Shown here: positions 1 through 7,240 of the stretch, piece by piece
Position numbering within the stretch: the first letter of the stretch is position 1
Layout: each line of letters starts with the position of its first letter
Assembly (NCBI GenBank): GCA_937921805.1
Contig: CAKZUS010000310.1
Span: 1-11,839 of the forward strand
Direction: 5' to 3'
DNA: 11,839 nucleotides
Origin: an uncultured Granulosicoccaceae bacterium
Lineage (GTDB): Bacteria; Pseudomonadota; Gammaproteobacteria; JABXHR01
Notes under the pieces: model-generated
Seen by the model: the letters and a program-made list of their open reading frames with translations, nothing else
What the model was told of the DNA's origin: nothing
Database searches by the model: none
Program-made: the position numbers and the translations under genes

Positions 1-369
1 GCAGCAGGACTAGCGAGCCTGCGCATCGTCAGCCAAACGGGCTTTTTTGAGAAGCTCGGCGCGCAGACCGAAGTCTTGCGCCAAGGTCTCACCCAAGCGG
101 CCGCCGACGCCGACATTGCTCTGTCTACAGTGAGCGTGGGCGGAATGTTTGGCTTTTTCTTCACACAAGCGCCCAGCGTCACCCGTTTTGATCAAGTGAT
201 GGCCTGCGATGCGGAGCGCTTCAAGCAGTTCTTCCATGCCATGCTGCAGCGCGGGGTGTACTTTGCACCGGCGGCTTTCGAGGCCGGGTTTGTCTCCAGT
301 GCGCACAGTGATGCAGATATTGCCTACACCCTGGAACAAGCCAGAGCCGTCTTCTCAGAGATGGCCTAG
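1..369 (+). CDS. hemL: Glutamate-1-semialdehyde 2,1-aminomutase, C-terminal part (5' end outside window)
   Basis: This is the last 122 codons of a PLP-dependent aminomutase that converts glutamate-1-semialdehyde to 5-aminolevulinate, the C5-pathway precursor of haem, in the cytoplasm. The reading frame is open from base 1 and ends at TAG 367-369. Residues GGMFGFFFT, then VMACDAERFKQFFHAML, then RGVYFAPAAFEAGF and SSAHSDADI closely follow the C-terminal domain of E. coli HemL as I recall it. The PLP-binding lysine lies upstream of the window and cannot be checked. The frame is intact to a natural end, so nothing suggests a pseudogene. A permease gene starts 12 bp downstream, so the two may share a transcript. 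The identification is firm; the start is unseen. Confidence 0.95.
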   Translation, partial: AAGLASLRIVSQTGFFEKLGAQTEVLRQGLTQAAADADIALSTVSVGGMFGFFFTQAPSVTRFDQVMACDAERFKQFFHAMLQRGVYFAPAAFEAGFVSSAHSDADIAYTLEQARAVFSEMA

Positions 370-381
370 AGACGACGCACA

Positions 382-1197
382 ATGCTAGAACTGATGGGGC
401 TACTGCTCTACCCGCTTATTGGTGTGTTCAGTGGCCTGCTAGCGGGGCTGCTTGGCGTGGGAGGCGGCATCGTCATGGTGCCCAGCCTCTTGCTGGTGTT
501 TCACCTCAATGACGTGGACAGCCCTGCACTGATGCAAATCGCCGTGGGAACCTCACTCGGGGCCATGGTACTGAGCTCTCTGTCCTCTGTGCGCGCGCAC
601 CACCAACGCGGCGCCGTCGATTGGTCGCTGTTTCGGCGCATGACGCCGGGGATAGTCTTGGGTACGGTGCTCGGCTCTGTGCTCGCTGACCGGATCGACT
701 CTCAGTCACTGCAAGGCGTGTTCGCGGTGTTTTTGCTGTTGACCTCGATACATATGCTGCGCGCGCCGCGCCAAAACCAAGACCCAGGCGGCAGTTTGCC
801 CGGCTGGAAAGGCCTGAGCGCTATCGCTACGCTGGTTGGCGCACTCTCGGCGCTCTTGGGTATTGGTGGCGGTTCTATGAACGTTCCTTTCTTGAGTCAC
901 TGCGGCATTGAGACCCGCCGCGCCATCGCCAGCGCCGCGGCAATAGGGCTGCCCATTGCCCTCTTTGGCGCGGCCACTTTTGCCGCCACCGGCACCCTGC
1001 GCACCGACCTCCCCGCGTATAGCATCGGCTATCTCTACCTCCCTGCCTTACTGGGCATAACCGTAGTGGCCATACTCACCGCTCCCTTGGGCGCGCGCCT
1101 AGCGCACAGTTGGCCCACGGCGCGGCTCAAGCGTGCCTTCAGTGCTTTTTTGTTTATCGTCGCGCTGCACATGGGCTATTCCGCTTACTTTATTTAA
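382..1197 (+). CDS. TSUP (TauE/SafE) family membrane permease
   Basis: A 271-residue polytopic inner-membrane protein of the TSUP family, whose members carry sulfite, sulfoacetate or other organosulfur or carboxylate anions. It shows the two-fold internal repeat typical of the family: a glycine-rich GVGGGIVMVP at residues 25-34 and GIGGGSMNVP at 160-169, each inside a hydrophobic segment. Hydrophobic stretches cover most of the length, with a polar central linker around residues 127-143 (RAPRQNQDPGG). Length is usual for the family. The start ATG at 382 has no strong Shine-Dalgarno; a second ATG at 394 (residue 5) is an alternative. It sits 12 bp after hemL and 16 bp before rdgC, which suggests a shared transcript, but neither neighbour reveals the substrate. 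Confidence 0.85.
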   Translation: MLELMGLLLYPLIGVFSGLLAGLLGVGGGIVMVPSLLLVFHLNDVDSPALMQIAVGTSLGAMVLSSLSSVRAHHQRGAVDWSLFRRMTPGIVLGTVLGSVLADRIDSQSLQGVFAVFLLLTSIHMLRAPRQNQDPGGSLPGWKGLSAIATLVGALSALLGIGGGSMNVPFLSHCGIETRRAIASAAAIGLPIALFGAATFAATGTLRTDLPAYSIGYLYLPALLGITVVAILTAPLGARLAHSWPTARLKRAFSAFLFIVALHMGYSAYFI

Positions 1198-1213
1198 CCG
1201 AGATTCTGTTGGT

Positions 1214-2086
1214 ATGTTTTGGTTTCGCAACCTCTCTCCTTATCGCTTCACCGAAGACTGTCCCGATCTACTCGACGGACTCGAAGAGGCCCTAGAGCCG
1301 CATCGCCTGGGCGAGTGCCCTAGCCACAGCCCAGAGGCACTGGGCTGGATCACTCCCGTTCCTGGAGATGAGCGACTGGCCTACGGCTCCCAAGACTTGG
1401 TCATGCTGAGCCTGGGGCATCTGCAGCGCATGTTGCCCGCCAGCGTGGTCAATGACGCAGTACAAGAACACTGCGACCACGTCGAGGCTACTGAGGCGCG
1501 CCATATTGGCGGCAAGGAACGCAAAGAACTCAAAGAGCAGATCACCCAAGAGCTACTGCCACGTGCGTTTGTACGCCGCAGCCACACCCGCTTGATCATC
1601 GCCCCGCGCCTCAACGCGCTGTGGATCGACAGCGCCAATGCGCGCCGCTGCGATGCCGCGTTGAGTCTGCTGCGCCAATGCACCCCGAGTCTCCCCGTTG
1701 CGCCCCTGGTGCCGGTGCGCTCCCCCATGGACGATTGGGTACGCGACATGCCCTTGCCCAATTGGGAGCTGGGCGATGCAGCCGTGCTCCAAGACGACAA
1801 TGACGGCAGTGTCGTGCGTTTGCGCAAACACGCCCTGGACGCCGACGAAGTACGCCAGCACCTGCAAGCGGGCAAAACCGTACAGCGTTTGGCCCTGGAC
1901 TGGCGTGAGCGTTTGCAGTTTCAGCTCGATCAGAGCTTGGTCTTGTATGGCCTGAAATACGCTGACGCGCTGCTTGACCAGCTCGAAGACGACACCGATG
2001 CGCGCGCCATTGCAGACGCTGAACTGGCTTTGATGCGCGGTGAGTTCAATGCCCTACAGGCGGAGATTCAGAGTATTTTCTGCTGA
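1214..2086 (+). CDS. rdgC: Recombination-associated protein RdgC
   Basis: A 290-residue RdgC, a ring-forming dimeric DNA-binding protein that binds duplex DNA without sequence preference and restrains RecA-mediated recombination. E. coli RdgC is about 303 residues, so this one is full length. The N-terminus MFWFRNLSPYRF matches the family start (E. coli begins MLWFKNL), which fixes the ATG at 1214 rather than an in-frame alternative at 1133 that would run through the permease gene. Other family-like segments are LGWITP, then ELLPRAFVRRS, and the C-terminal QFQLDQSLVLYGLKYADALLDQ. It is acidic at both ends and has no membrane segment. The start lies 16 bp after the permease stop with only a weak ribosome site, so translation may be coupled. 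A hairpin follows 6 bp after the TGA stop. Confidence 0.93.
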   Translation: MFWFRNLSPYRFTEDCPDLLDGLEEALEPHRLGECPSHSPEALGWITPVPGDERLAYGSQDLVMLSLGHLQRMLPASVVNDAVQEHCDHVEATEARHIGGKERKELKEQITQELLPRAFVRRSHTRLIIAPRLNALWIDSANARRCDAALSLLRQCTPSLPVAPLVPVRSPMDDWVRDMPLPNWELGDAAVLQDDNDGSVVRLRKHALDADEVRQHLQAGKTVQRLALDWRERLQFQLDQSLVLYGLKYADALLDQLEDDTDARAIADAELALMRGEFNALQAEIQSIFC

Positions 2087-2092
2087 GCAGGC

Positions 2093-2108
2093 ACTCGCAT
2101 TAGCGAGT
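2093..2108 (+). terminator. Hairpin just after rdgC, possible weak terminator
   Basis: ACTCGC, loop ATTA, GCGAGT forms a perfect 6-bp stem starting 6 bp after the rdgC stop. It is followed by a T-rich but interrupted stretch (CTTGATTCTTGATTC) rather than a clean U-run, so it is a weak intrinsic terminator candidate or an mRNA-stabilising hairpin. Confidence 0.4.
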
Positions 2109-2128
2109 CTTGATTCTTGATTCTTGAC
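2108..2128 (+). repeat. Three tandem 7-bp units after the rdgC hairpin
   Basis: TCTTGAT at 2108-2114 and 2115-2121 is followed by TCTTGAC at 2122-2128, three heptads with one substitution in the last. The third unit contains TTGACT (2124-2129), which resembles a -35 box, but no good -10 lies at the right distance. Function is unknown; replication slippage is a sufficient origin. Confidence 0.6.
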
Positions 2129-2186
2129 TCTCAGTGCAGCGTCCCCTCATTCCTACACACGACCATAAAAACGACACCTGTTCCCC

Positions 2187-2972
2187 ATGGAAGATCTCAG
2201 CTTTCTTCAACTTGCGATCATCGGCGCCATCTTCGTATGGAGTGGCTTCGTGCGCTCGGGGCTGGGGTTTGGCGGCACAGCGCTGTCGCTCCCACTGCTA
2301 TTGCTCGTCGCGAATCAGCCCTTGCTGTTTCTGCCGAGCATGGCGGTGCACTTGTTGGTGTTTTCGCTGTGGATCACCTACGGCAGCCCGCTCTGGAGAG
2401 CGCTGCGCAGCGGCCAGCGTAGGCACTGGCAGAGCAAGAGCATCGACTGGGCCTATCTGCGCCAGTCGATGCAATGGCTCTTAGTCCCCAAGCTGCTTGG
2501 CGTGGTCGGGCTGCTCACCATGTCGCCCGAATGGCTCAGCGGGATGATCTTTGCGATTATTTTGATCTACGGCCTGAGTTACGTCACCGACCGCCCCTTT
2601 CGCAGCCAGAGCGTATGGCTAGATCGGGTATTTCTTGCACTCGGGGGCTACGCTAGCGGCACCTCGCTCACGGGCGCGCCGCTGATTGTCGCGGTGTATA
2701 GCCAGCACGTCTCTCGGGCGCAGTTGCGCGATACTTTGTTTGTGCTGTGGTTTATTTTGGTGTTGATCAAGCTGCTGAGCTTTGTGGCGGTCGGCGTCGA
2801 CATGCAGCTCCGCCATCAATTGTGGCTCCTCCCCTGCGCGACACTCGGGCATCTGCTGGGTATGCGGGCGTATGCCTTTTTGCAAGAAGGCGACAGCCGT
2901 CTGTTCTATCGCGTAGTCGGTGCAGTGCTGGTGGGTATTAGCACTATCGGCTTGCTGCGCTTACTGGCCTAA
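2187..2972 (+). CDS. Second, divergent TSUP (TauE/SafE) family permease
   Basis: A 261-residue polytopic membrane protein assigned to the TSUP family from its hydrophobic pattern and glycine-rich half-repeat motifs: GLGFGGTALSLP at residues 25-36, and a looser second motif GGYASGTSLTGAP at 153-165. A basic loop around residues 71-85 (WRALRSGQRRHWQSK) separates the first helices from the next. It is clearly not a recent copy of the permease at 382-1197: the first motif differs and the second lacks the GxGGGxxxVP form. The ATG at 2187 has no obvious Shine-Dalgarno upstream (GTTCCCC), so the start is uncertain. It lies 100 bp after rdgC, past a hairpin. Its 3' end overlaps the convergent tsaB by 12 bp. 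The substrate cannot be told from sequence. Confidence 0.75.
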   Translation: MEDLSFLQLAIIGAIFVWSGFVRSGLGFGGTALSLPLLLLVANQPLLFLPSMAVHLLVFSLWITYGSPLWRALRSGQRRHWQSKSIDWAYLRQSMQWLLVPKLLGVVGLLTMSPEWLSGMIFAIILIYGLSYVTDRPFRSQSVWLDRVFLALGGYASGTSLTGAPLIVAVYSQHVSRAQLRDTLFVLWFILVLIKLLSFVAVGVDMQLRHQLWLLPCATLGHLLGMRAYAFLQEGDSRLFYRVVGAVLVGISTIGLLRLLA

Positions 2973-3659
2973 GAGCGCGCGCGCTCTCTCAGCAATAGTT
3001 TGAGCAACTTTATTGCGCAGATATACGGGCTGTAGCGCATCAGCCGCCACACTATGCCCACGCTGCAACAACTGCTGCCCCAGCACCGCTGTCGCCCCGG
3101 CGTGGGGCAGGTGATGCCCTTCGAAACGATTCGGCGGAAGCTGCGCGGTATAACGCGGCCAAGCGTGTCCCACGCCGAGATAGTCCTGATACCGCGCTGC
3201 ATCGAGCGATAAGGCCTCGGGAGCCATCAAGCTCTCCTCGCTCATCGACTCAAGCACATCCCCATGAACCCGATAGGCCGCGAAGTAGATTTCATTCTGC
3301 CGCGCATCTAGCGCCACCGCGTACTGTCCATCGCCGTGCTCATCGGCTGCGACGCGCGCCGTTGCCGACAGTGTCGAGACCGGCACAACCGGAATATCCA
3401 ACCCCAATCCCAACCCCTGCGCCAAGGCAATCGCCACCCGCACCCCGGTAAAGCTACCCGGCCCCCGCCCGACGGCCACAGCGTCGAGTTGCTGGCGCGA
3501 CAGCCCCGCTTTGTGCAATAGGATTTGCGTCTCATCCAGCACTCGCGCGGCGGCCTCGCGCGAGGCAAACATATCGCTCAGCAGTACTTCGCCGTCGTAG
3601 TACACAGCGACACTGGCCTGCTCAGTGGCCGTTTCAAGAGCGATGATCGCGGATGGCAT
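2961..3659 (-). CDS. tsaB: tRNA threonylcarbamoyladenosine biosynthesis protein TsaB
   Basis: A 232-residue TsaB (YeaZ), the non-catalytic partner that binds TsaD and, with TsaE, transfers threonylcarbamoyl from TsaC-made threonylcarbamoyl-AMP to A37 of ANN-reading tRNAs. E. coli TsaB is 231 residues, so this is full length. The N-terminus MPSAIIALETATEQASVAV has the ASKHA-fold first strand, and GRGPGSFTGVRV at residues 64-75 is the family signature. It continues into the AIALAQGLGLGLDIPVVPVSTL segment typical of TsaB. The ATG at 3659 is chosen over an in-frame start at 3761 because the extra residues would fall inside yoaA and before the conserved start. It overlaps the yoaA 3' end by 26 bp on the same strand, which implies coupled translation. 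Its stop overlaps the convergent permease gene. Confidence 0.95.
   Translation of the reverse strand: MPSAIIALETATEQASVAVYYDGEVLLSDMFASREAAARVLDETQILLHKAGLSRQQLDAVAVGRGPGSFTGVRVAIALAQGLGLGLDIPVVPVSTLSATARVAADEHGDGQYAVALDARQNEIYFAAYRVHGDVLESMSEESLMAPEALSLDAARYQDYLGVGHAWPRYTAQLPPNRFEGHHLPHAGATAVLGQQLLQRGHSVAADALQPVYLRNKVAQTIAERARALLGQ
2972..2987. other. Perfect 16-bp palindrome at a convergent gene junction
   Basis: AGAGCGCGCGCGCTCT is its own reverse complement. It begins at the last base of the permease stop codon and lies inside the 3' end of tsaB, where it encodes RAR-type residues. In RNA it could form a hairpin from either strand, but no U-run follows on either side, so it is not a standard bidirectional terminator. 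It may be a by-product of alternating GC coding sequence. Confidence 0.45.
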
Positions 3660-5574
3660 CTTCAAGGGTTCCAGCAAAAAAATGTTGCACAACGTCGAGT
3701 CGTCGCGTGCGGCGCATCGGCGGCAAGGCATGCACAAAAGAGCGCCCATAGGGCTTGTCAATCGTACGTGGATCGCACAGCATCAGCACGCCCCGATCGT
3801 CGTGGTCGCGGATCAGCCGCCCCACGCCTTGCTTGAGTGCCACAATAGCCTGCGGCAGTTGGTAGTCAAAAAAGGCATTCCCGCCCGCTTCGCGAATCGA
3901 CTCAATGCGCGCCTGCAATACGGGGTCGCCGGGCGAGGCAAAAGGCAGGCGGTCGATAATCACGCACGACAGCGCCTCGCCTCGCACGTCTACGCCTTCC
4001 CAGAAACTGCTAGTTCCGAGCAGAACCCCATTACCGGCTTCGCGAAAGGCCTCAATCAAATCGGCCTTGCTTCGATCCCCTTGCACAAACAACGGATAGG
4101 GCAAGTGCTCGCGCCACAATGCGGCGGCGTAATCCAAGGCCCGATGACTCGTAAAGAGCACAAAGCTACGCCCGCCCGCCGCATCAATCACCGGACGCGC
4201 CAGGGCCAGCATCTGTTCTAGATAATCAGGATGCTGGGGCGCGGGGAGCGATGACGGCACAAACAGGGTCGCATTGCGGGCGTAATCAAAGGGGCTATCG
4301 AGCTGGCATTCGCTGATATTTTCTAAGTCATCCAGGCCTAGCTGAGCGCGAAAATGCGCAAAATCGCCCCCGATAGACAGCGTCGCCGACACAAACACCC
4401 ACGCTGCAGGCAAACTCGTCAGCGCCCGACGAAACGCCGCGCTGACCTGCAGGGGGGTCACGTTTAGCGCAAAGCCGCTGCGATAGGTCTCAAACCACCG
4501 GATATCTTGGTCATCGCTGTCTAAAAAACGCTCCAACAGCGCTTTGTGCGAGTCTAAGCGCCGCTGGCAGGCATCAAGCTGTTTGCCCCGCCCTGCGTTA
4601 ACGGTCAGTGCCTCGGCCAGTTGTTCTAGCAGTTGGCGCAGCGCCAGCATTTCGGTGCGGGTCTGGGCCACCATGCCTTGCCAGGCCTCGCGGCGCTGCC
4701 CTTCTCCCATCGCCAAGCGCAATTGCTTGAGCAGTAGCTCTAGGCGCTCGGCGTCAGCGCGCAGCGACATGGCGTCGGGCGCTTCGGAGAGTTGCGCACC
4801 GATAATGTCGCGACTGAGCTCTTGTAGGTGGCGCGTACTGATTCGGTGCCCAAAAAACTGACTCGCCACATCGGGAATCTGGTGGGCCTCGTCGATAATC
4901 AGCGCATCGGCATTGGGGAGAATCTCGCCAAAGCCTTCGTCTTTGAGGGCCATGTCGGCGCACAGCAAGTGATGATTGACGACCACTAGCTCGGCTTCCT
5001 GCGCCGTGCGCCGCGCCAGGGTCACGAAGCAACCCTCTATGTCGTCGTGCTCATGCTGGCGACAAAAATCCTCTTGCGACACGACGTGCGGCCACACTTC
5101 GGCGTCTTCAGGCAGGGCCGAGCATTCGCTGATATCTCCACTGCGGGTACGCAGCGCCCAGGCTTCGACAGCGCGCAGCTGCTGTTGCAGCTCTGGCGTA
5201 CGCAGCGTGGGGTTCTGCGCGGCCATAGCCAGGCGCCCTTTGCACAAGTAATTGGCCCGCCCTTTGAGCAAGGCCAAGCGGGGCCGACGCCCCAGTGCTT
5301 GACACACCAGCGGCAGGTCTTTGCGAAACAATTGGTCTTGTAGGTGGCGCGTGCCCGTGGAAATCAGAGTGCGCCCACCGCTTAGTACTGCCGGTACCAA
5401 ATAGGCAAACGTCTTGCCCACCCCCGTACCGGCTTCGCCCACGAGCACACTGCTCTCGCTGAGGGCTGTCTCTACCGCCTCGGCAAGAATTTGCTGCTCC
5501 TCGCGGGGAGCAAAGCGATCGAGTGCCTGAGCGAAGGGACCGTCGTGCCCCAATAGCAAAGCAGCGCTAGTCAT
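3634..5574 (-). CDS. yoaA: YoaA/DinG-type ATP-dependent helicase (XPD-like, SF2)
   Basis: A 646-residue 5'-3' DNA helicase of the XPD/DinG family; E. coli YoaA works in DNA repair with the clamp-loader subunit HolC. Visible motifs: Walker A GEAGTGVGKT (46-55), NYLC with C111, DEAH box (228-231), SATLS (396-400), FWEGVDV (524-530) and motif VI QGVGRLIR (582-589). The Fe-S region has C111, C171 and C182 at the family positions, but the third expected cysteine is H176 (C-x4-H-x5-C). C151 is a possible substitute. The ATG at 5574 begins MTSAALLLGHDGPFAQ; the open frame extends upstream to 5769 but overlaps the lipoprotein gene and lacks family residues. No clear ribosome site is seen. It lies 79 bp after the lipoprotein gene and overlaps tsaB by 26 bp, the E. 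coli yoaA-tsaB order. A run of seven T in its sense strand (3676-3682) lies near the 3' end. Confidence 0.92.
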   Translation of the reverse strand: MTSAALLLGHDGPFAQALDRFAPREEQQILAEAVETALSESSVLVGEAGTGVGKTFAYLVPAVLSGGRTLISTGTRHLQDQLFRKDLPLVCQALGRRPRLALLKGRANYLCKGRLAMAAQNPTLRTPELQQQLRAVEAWALRTRSGDISECSALPEDAEVWPHVVSQEDFCRQHEHDDIEGCFVTLARRTAQEAELVVVNHHLLCADMALKDEGFGEILPNADALIIDEAHQIPDVASQFFGHRISTRHLQELSRDIIGAQLSEAPDAMSLRADAERLELLLKQLRLAMGEGQRREAWQGMVAQTRTEMLALRQLLEQLAEALTVNAGRGKQLDACQRRLDSHKALLERFLDSDDQDIRWFETYRSGFALNVTPLQVSAAFRRALTSLPAAWVFVSATLSIGGDFAHFRAQLGLDDLENISECQLDSPFDYARNATLFVPSSLPAPQHPDYLEQMLALARPVIDAAGGRSFVLFTSHRALDYAAALWREHLPYPLFVQGDRSKADLIEAFREAGNGVLLGTSSFWEGVDVRGEALSCVIIDRLPFASPGDPVLQARIESIREAGGNAFFDYQLPQAIVALKQGVGRLIRDHDDRGVLMLCDPRTIDKPYGRSFVHALPPMRRTRRLDVVQHFFAGTLEDAIRDHRS

Positions 5575-5623
5575 GATCGTACAAGTCAGTGGCGGACAAA
5601 GATCTGGGCACTGTACACGACAA

Positions 5624-5640
5624 CGCCCCATCGGGGGGCG
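5624..5640 (-). terminator. GC-rich hairpin between the lipoprotein gene and yoaA
   Basis: Read on the minus strand, CGCCCC, loop CCGAT, GGGGCG forms a perfect 6-bp all-GC stem in the 79-bp gap. Only two T follow, so it is not a strong intrinsic terminator. It could attenuate read-through into yoaA or protect the upstream mRNA end. The role is inferred from position only. Confidence 0.35.
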
Positions 5641-5653
5641 GGAAAAGAGCGCG

Positions 5654-6145
5654 CTAAGAATTGAGCAATTGCAGACGCCGCAGGGCTTCTTTGGCCCCCA
5701 CGGTGTTGCCGCGCGACTCGCGGGCGTAGTGCACCATGCTCCAGTTGCGATAGCGCAGCGCCCGGTCACTACCGGCGTAACGGTTGCTGCTCATCGCCGC
5801 CTGCTCTCCTTTGGCAAAGTCTCCCAGGCGCAACTGCGCTTCGGCGTAGCGGCTCAATACGGCCGCTTCGCGGGCATCGAGCTCCAGCGCCCGCCCGAGT
5901 AGATCCACAGCGCCACGATAGTCGCTCGTTTCGAATGCCTGTTCGGCGCGCTCCCACAAGGCATAGACTTCGGCGTTGCTGGTCGAGCGCTCGACCAATG
6001 CTAGAGACTGTGCGGGGAGCAGCACCTGCTCGGCAGCATTCAGCCCCCCCGCGTTGGGATCCGTGTTCGCCGTGGTCGAAGGGTTGAGATTAGCGCAAGA
6101 GGCGGCGGCGAGGCAGCAGAGCACAAGACAAAAGCGATGCAGCAT
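5654..6145 (-). CDS. Predicted TPR-like lipoprotein
   Basis: A 163-residue secreted lipoprotein of unknown function. The N-terminus MLHRFCLVLCCLAAASC is a short signal peptide with a lipobox-like AASC, so C17 would be the lipidated residue; alanine rather than leucine at -3 is allowed but less common. The residue after the cysteine is Ala, not Asp, which by the E. coli sorting rule favours the outer membrane. A low-complexity N/T/P-rich linker (18-35) leads to two helical repeats resembling TPRs, about 60-92 (ALWERAEQAFETSDYRGAVD) and 93-126, then a basic helical end. It is the first gene of a leftward set, 79 bp before yoaA, and is divergent from the MoxR gene. TPR proteins usually scaffold partners; no partner is evident here. 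The start at 6145 lacks a clear ribosome site. Confidence 0.75.
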   Translation of the reverse strand: MLHRFCLVLCCLAAASCANLNPSTTANTDPNAGGLNAAEQVLLPAQSLALVERSTSNAEVYALWERAEQAFETSDYRGAVDLLGRALELDAREAAVLSRYAEAQLRLGDFAKGEQAAMSSNRYAGSDRALRYRNWSMVHYARESRGNTVGAKEALRRLQLLNS

Positions 6146-6286
6146 AGAGCGTAGAAGGGTGACAAATTCAGTGTTAATAGTAGAGGCTTTGTCGCGCCGC
6201 TTCTATGAATGGCGTGCGTAAAGCCACAATACAGAACGATTAAGATCGGCCGCTACCCCTCCACAACTCCCCTGATCCATTCAGTG
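6146..6286. promoter_or_regulatory. Divergent intergenic region, lipoprotein gene / MoxR gene
   Basis: These 141 bp separate two divergently read gene sets and so should hold a promoter for each. It is less GC-rich than the flanking genes. I could not find a well-spaced -35/-10 pair on either strand; TATTAA (minus strand, near 6170-6176) and TTAAGA (plus strand, 6240-6245) are only fair -10 candidates. The assignment rests on gene arrangement. Confidence 0.4.
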
Positions 6287-7240
6287 ATGCTCAAAACTGT
6301 TGCTTTAGAACCCAGTATTGCCCCCCATCACGACATCCATCTCGCTCTGGAACGCGCGCGCGAGGCGCTAGAGTCTGTGATTCTGGGCAAACCCGAGACC
6401 GTGCGTCTAGCGACGGCGTGCTTGCTTGCGGGCGGGCACCTGCTGATTGAGGATCTCCCTGGCATGGGCAAGACCTTGCTGTCGCACGCGCTCGCGCGCG
6501 TTATGGGCCTGGAGTATGCGCGCGTGCAGTTCACCAGCGACTTGCTCCCCAGTGACATTCTAGGGGCCTCAATCTTTGATCGCGAGCGCGGTGAGTTTCG
6601 CTTTGTACCCGGTGCGGTATTCACGCAGGTGCTACTCGCCGACGAGATTAATCGCGCCCCGCCCAAATCCCAAAGCGCCTTGCTGGAGGCGATGGAAGAA
6701 CAACAAGTGAGCATTGAGGGGCGCTCGCATACCCTACCAGAGCCGTTTTTTGTTATCGCCACCCAAAATCCCAGTTTTCAATCAGGGACATTTGCCCTAC
6801 CCGAGTCCCAGCTCGATCGCTTTTTGTTACGAGTGCAGATGGGCTATCCCCATGCGGAGGTTGAGCGCCAGCTGCTCAGTGGCGGCGATCAGCGCAGCTT
6901 GCTCTCGCAGATCAGCCCACAGCTCTCTCTCGCACAACTGCGCCTGGCACAGCAGGCGGTACAGCAAGTCAGCGCCAGCGCCGCGCTGATCGACTACGTG
7001 CAGCGCCTACTGCAGCATAGCCGCGACGATGCTGCCCTGGCGCCGGGTCTCTCGCCGCGCGCGGGACTGGCATTATTACGTGCCGCCAAGGCCTGGGCGC
7101 TGCAAGAGCAACGTAGTCACGTGATTCCCGAGGATATACACGCCGTGCTCGGCGCCGTGGCCGTACACCGCCTGCGCCGTGAGCACAGCGACGCCGAAGC
7201 CATTGTTGAGCGCCTGCGCAGCGTCGATGTTCACGGCTAA
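6287..7240 (+). CDS. MoxR-family AAA+ ATPase
   Basis: A 317-residue cytoplasmic MoxR-type AAA+ ATPase, a family thought to act as a chaperone that remodels or activates partner proteins, often ones encoded beside DUF58 or VWA genes. Visible: Walker A EDLPGMGKT (55-63), the QFTSDLLPSDILG motif (81-93), GEFRFVPGAVF (102-112), Walker B LLADEINRAPPKSQSALLEAM (116-136) and sensor-1 region FFVIATQNP. SPRAGLALLRAAKAWA in the C-terminal lid domain is typical of the family. The ATG at 6287 gives the usual MoxR length; an in-frame ATG at 6209 adds 26 residues without family character. No strong ribosome site is seen upstream (TCAGTG). Its 3' end overlaps the DUF58 gene by 14 bp, so the two are almost surely cotranslated. 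Confidence 0.93.
   Translation: MLKTVALEPSIAPHHDIHLALERAREALESVILGKPETVRLATACLLAGGHLLIEDLPGMGKTLLSHALARVMGLEYARVQFTSDLLPSDILGASIFDRERGEFRFVPGAVFTQVLLADEINRAPPKSQSALLEAMEEQQVSIEGRSHTLPEPFFVIATQNPSFQSGTFALPESQLDRFLLRVQMGYPHAEVERQLLSGGDQRSLLSQISPQLSLAQLRLAQQAVQQVSASAALIDYVQRLLQHSRDDAALAPGLSPRAGLALLRAAKAWALQEQRSHVIPEDIHAVLGAVAVHRLRREHSDAEAIVERLRSVDVHG

Noticed and set aside
1133..1213. Upstream extension of rdgC
   Set aside because: It would overlap the permease gene and add residues before the conserved MFWFRNL start of RdgC.
3676..3682. Seven-base homopolymer in the yoaA 3' end as programmed frameshift site
   Set aside because: No downstream stem or alternative-frame extension was seen; the zero frame ends naturally and overlaps tsaB in the usual way.
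3625..4221. 198-codon open frame on the plus strand opposite yoaA
   Set aside because: It lies wholly antisense to well-supported helicase and tsaB codons and its translation resembles no protein family; GC-rich coding DNA gives such shadow frames.
5575..5653. LexA box upstream of yoaA
   Set aside because: CTGTACACGACAAC was considered, but it does not fit the CTGT-N8-ACAG consensus; other SOS box forms in this lineage are unknown.
5575..5769. Upstream extension of yoaA
   Set aside because: The added residues are Cys- and Pro-rich, overlap the lipoprotein gene and precede the family-like N-terminus at 5574.
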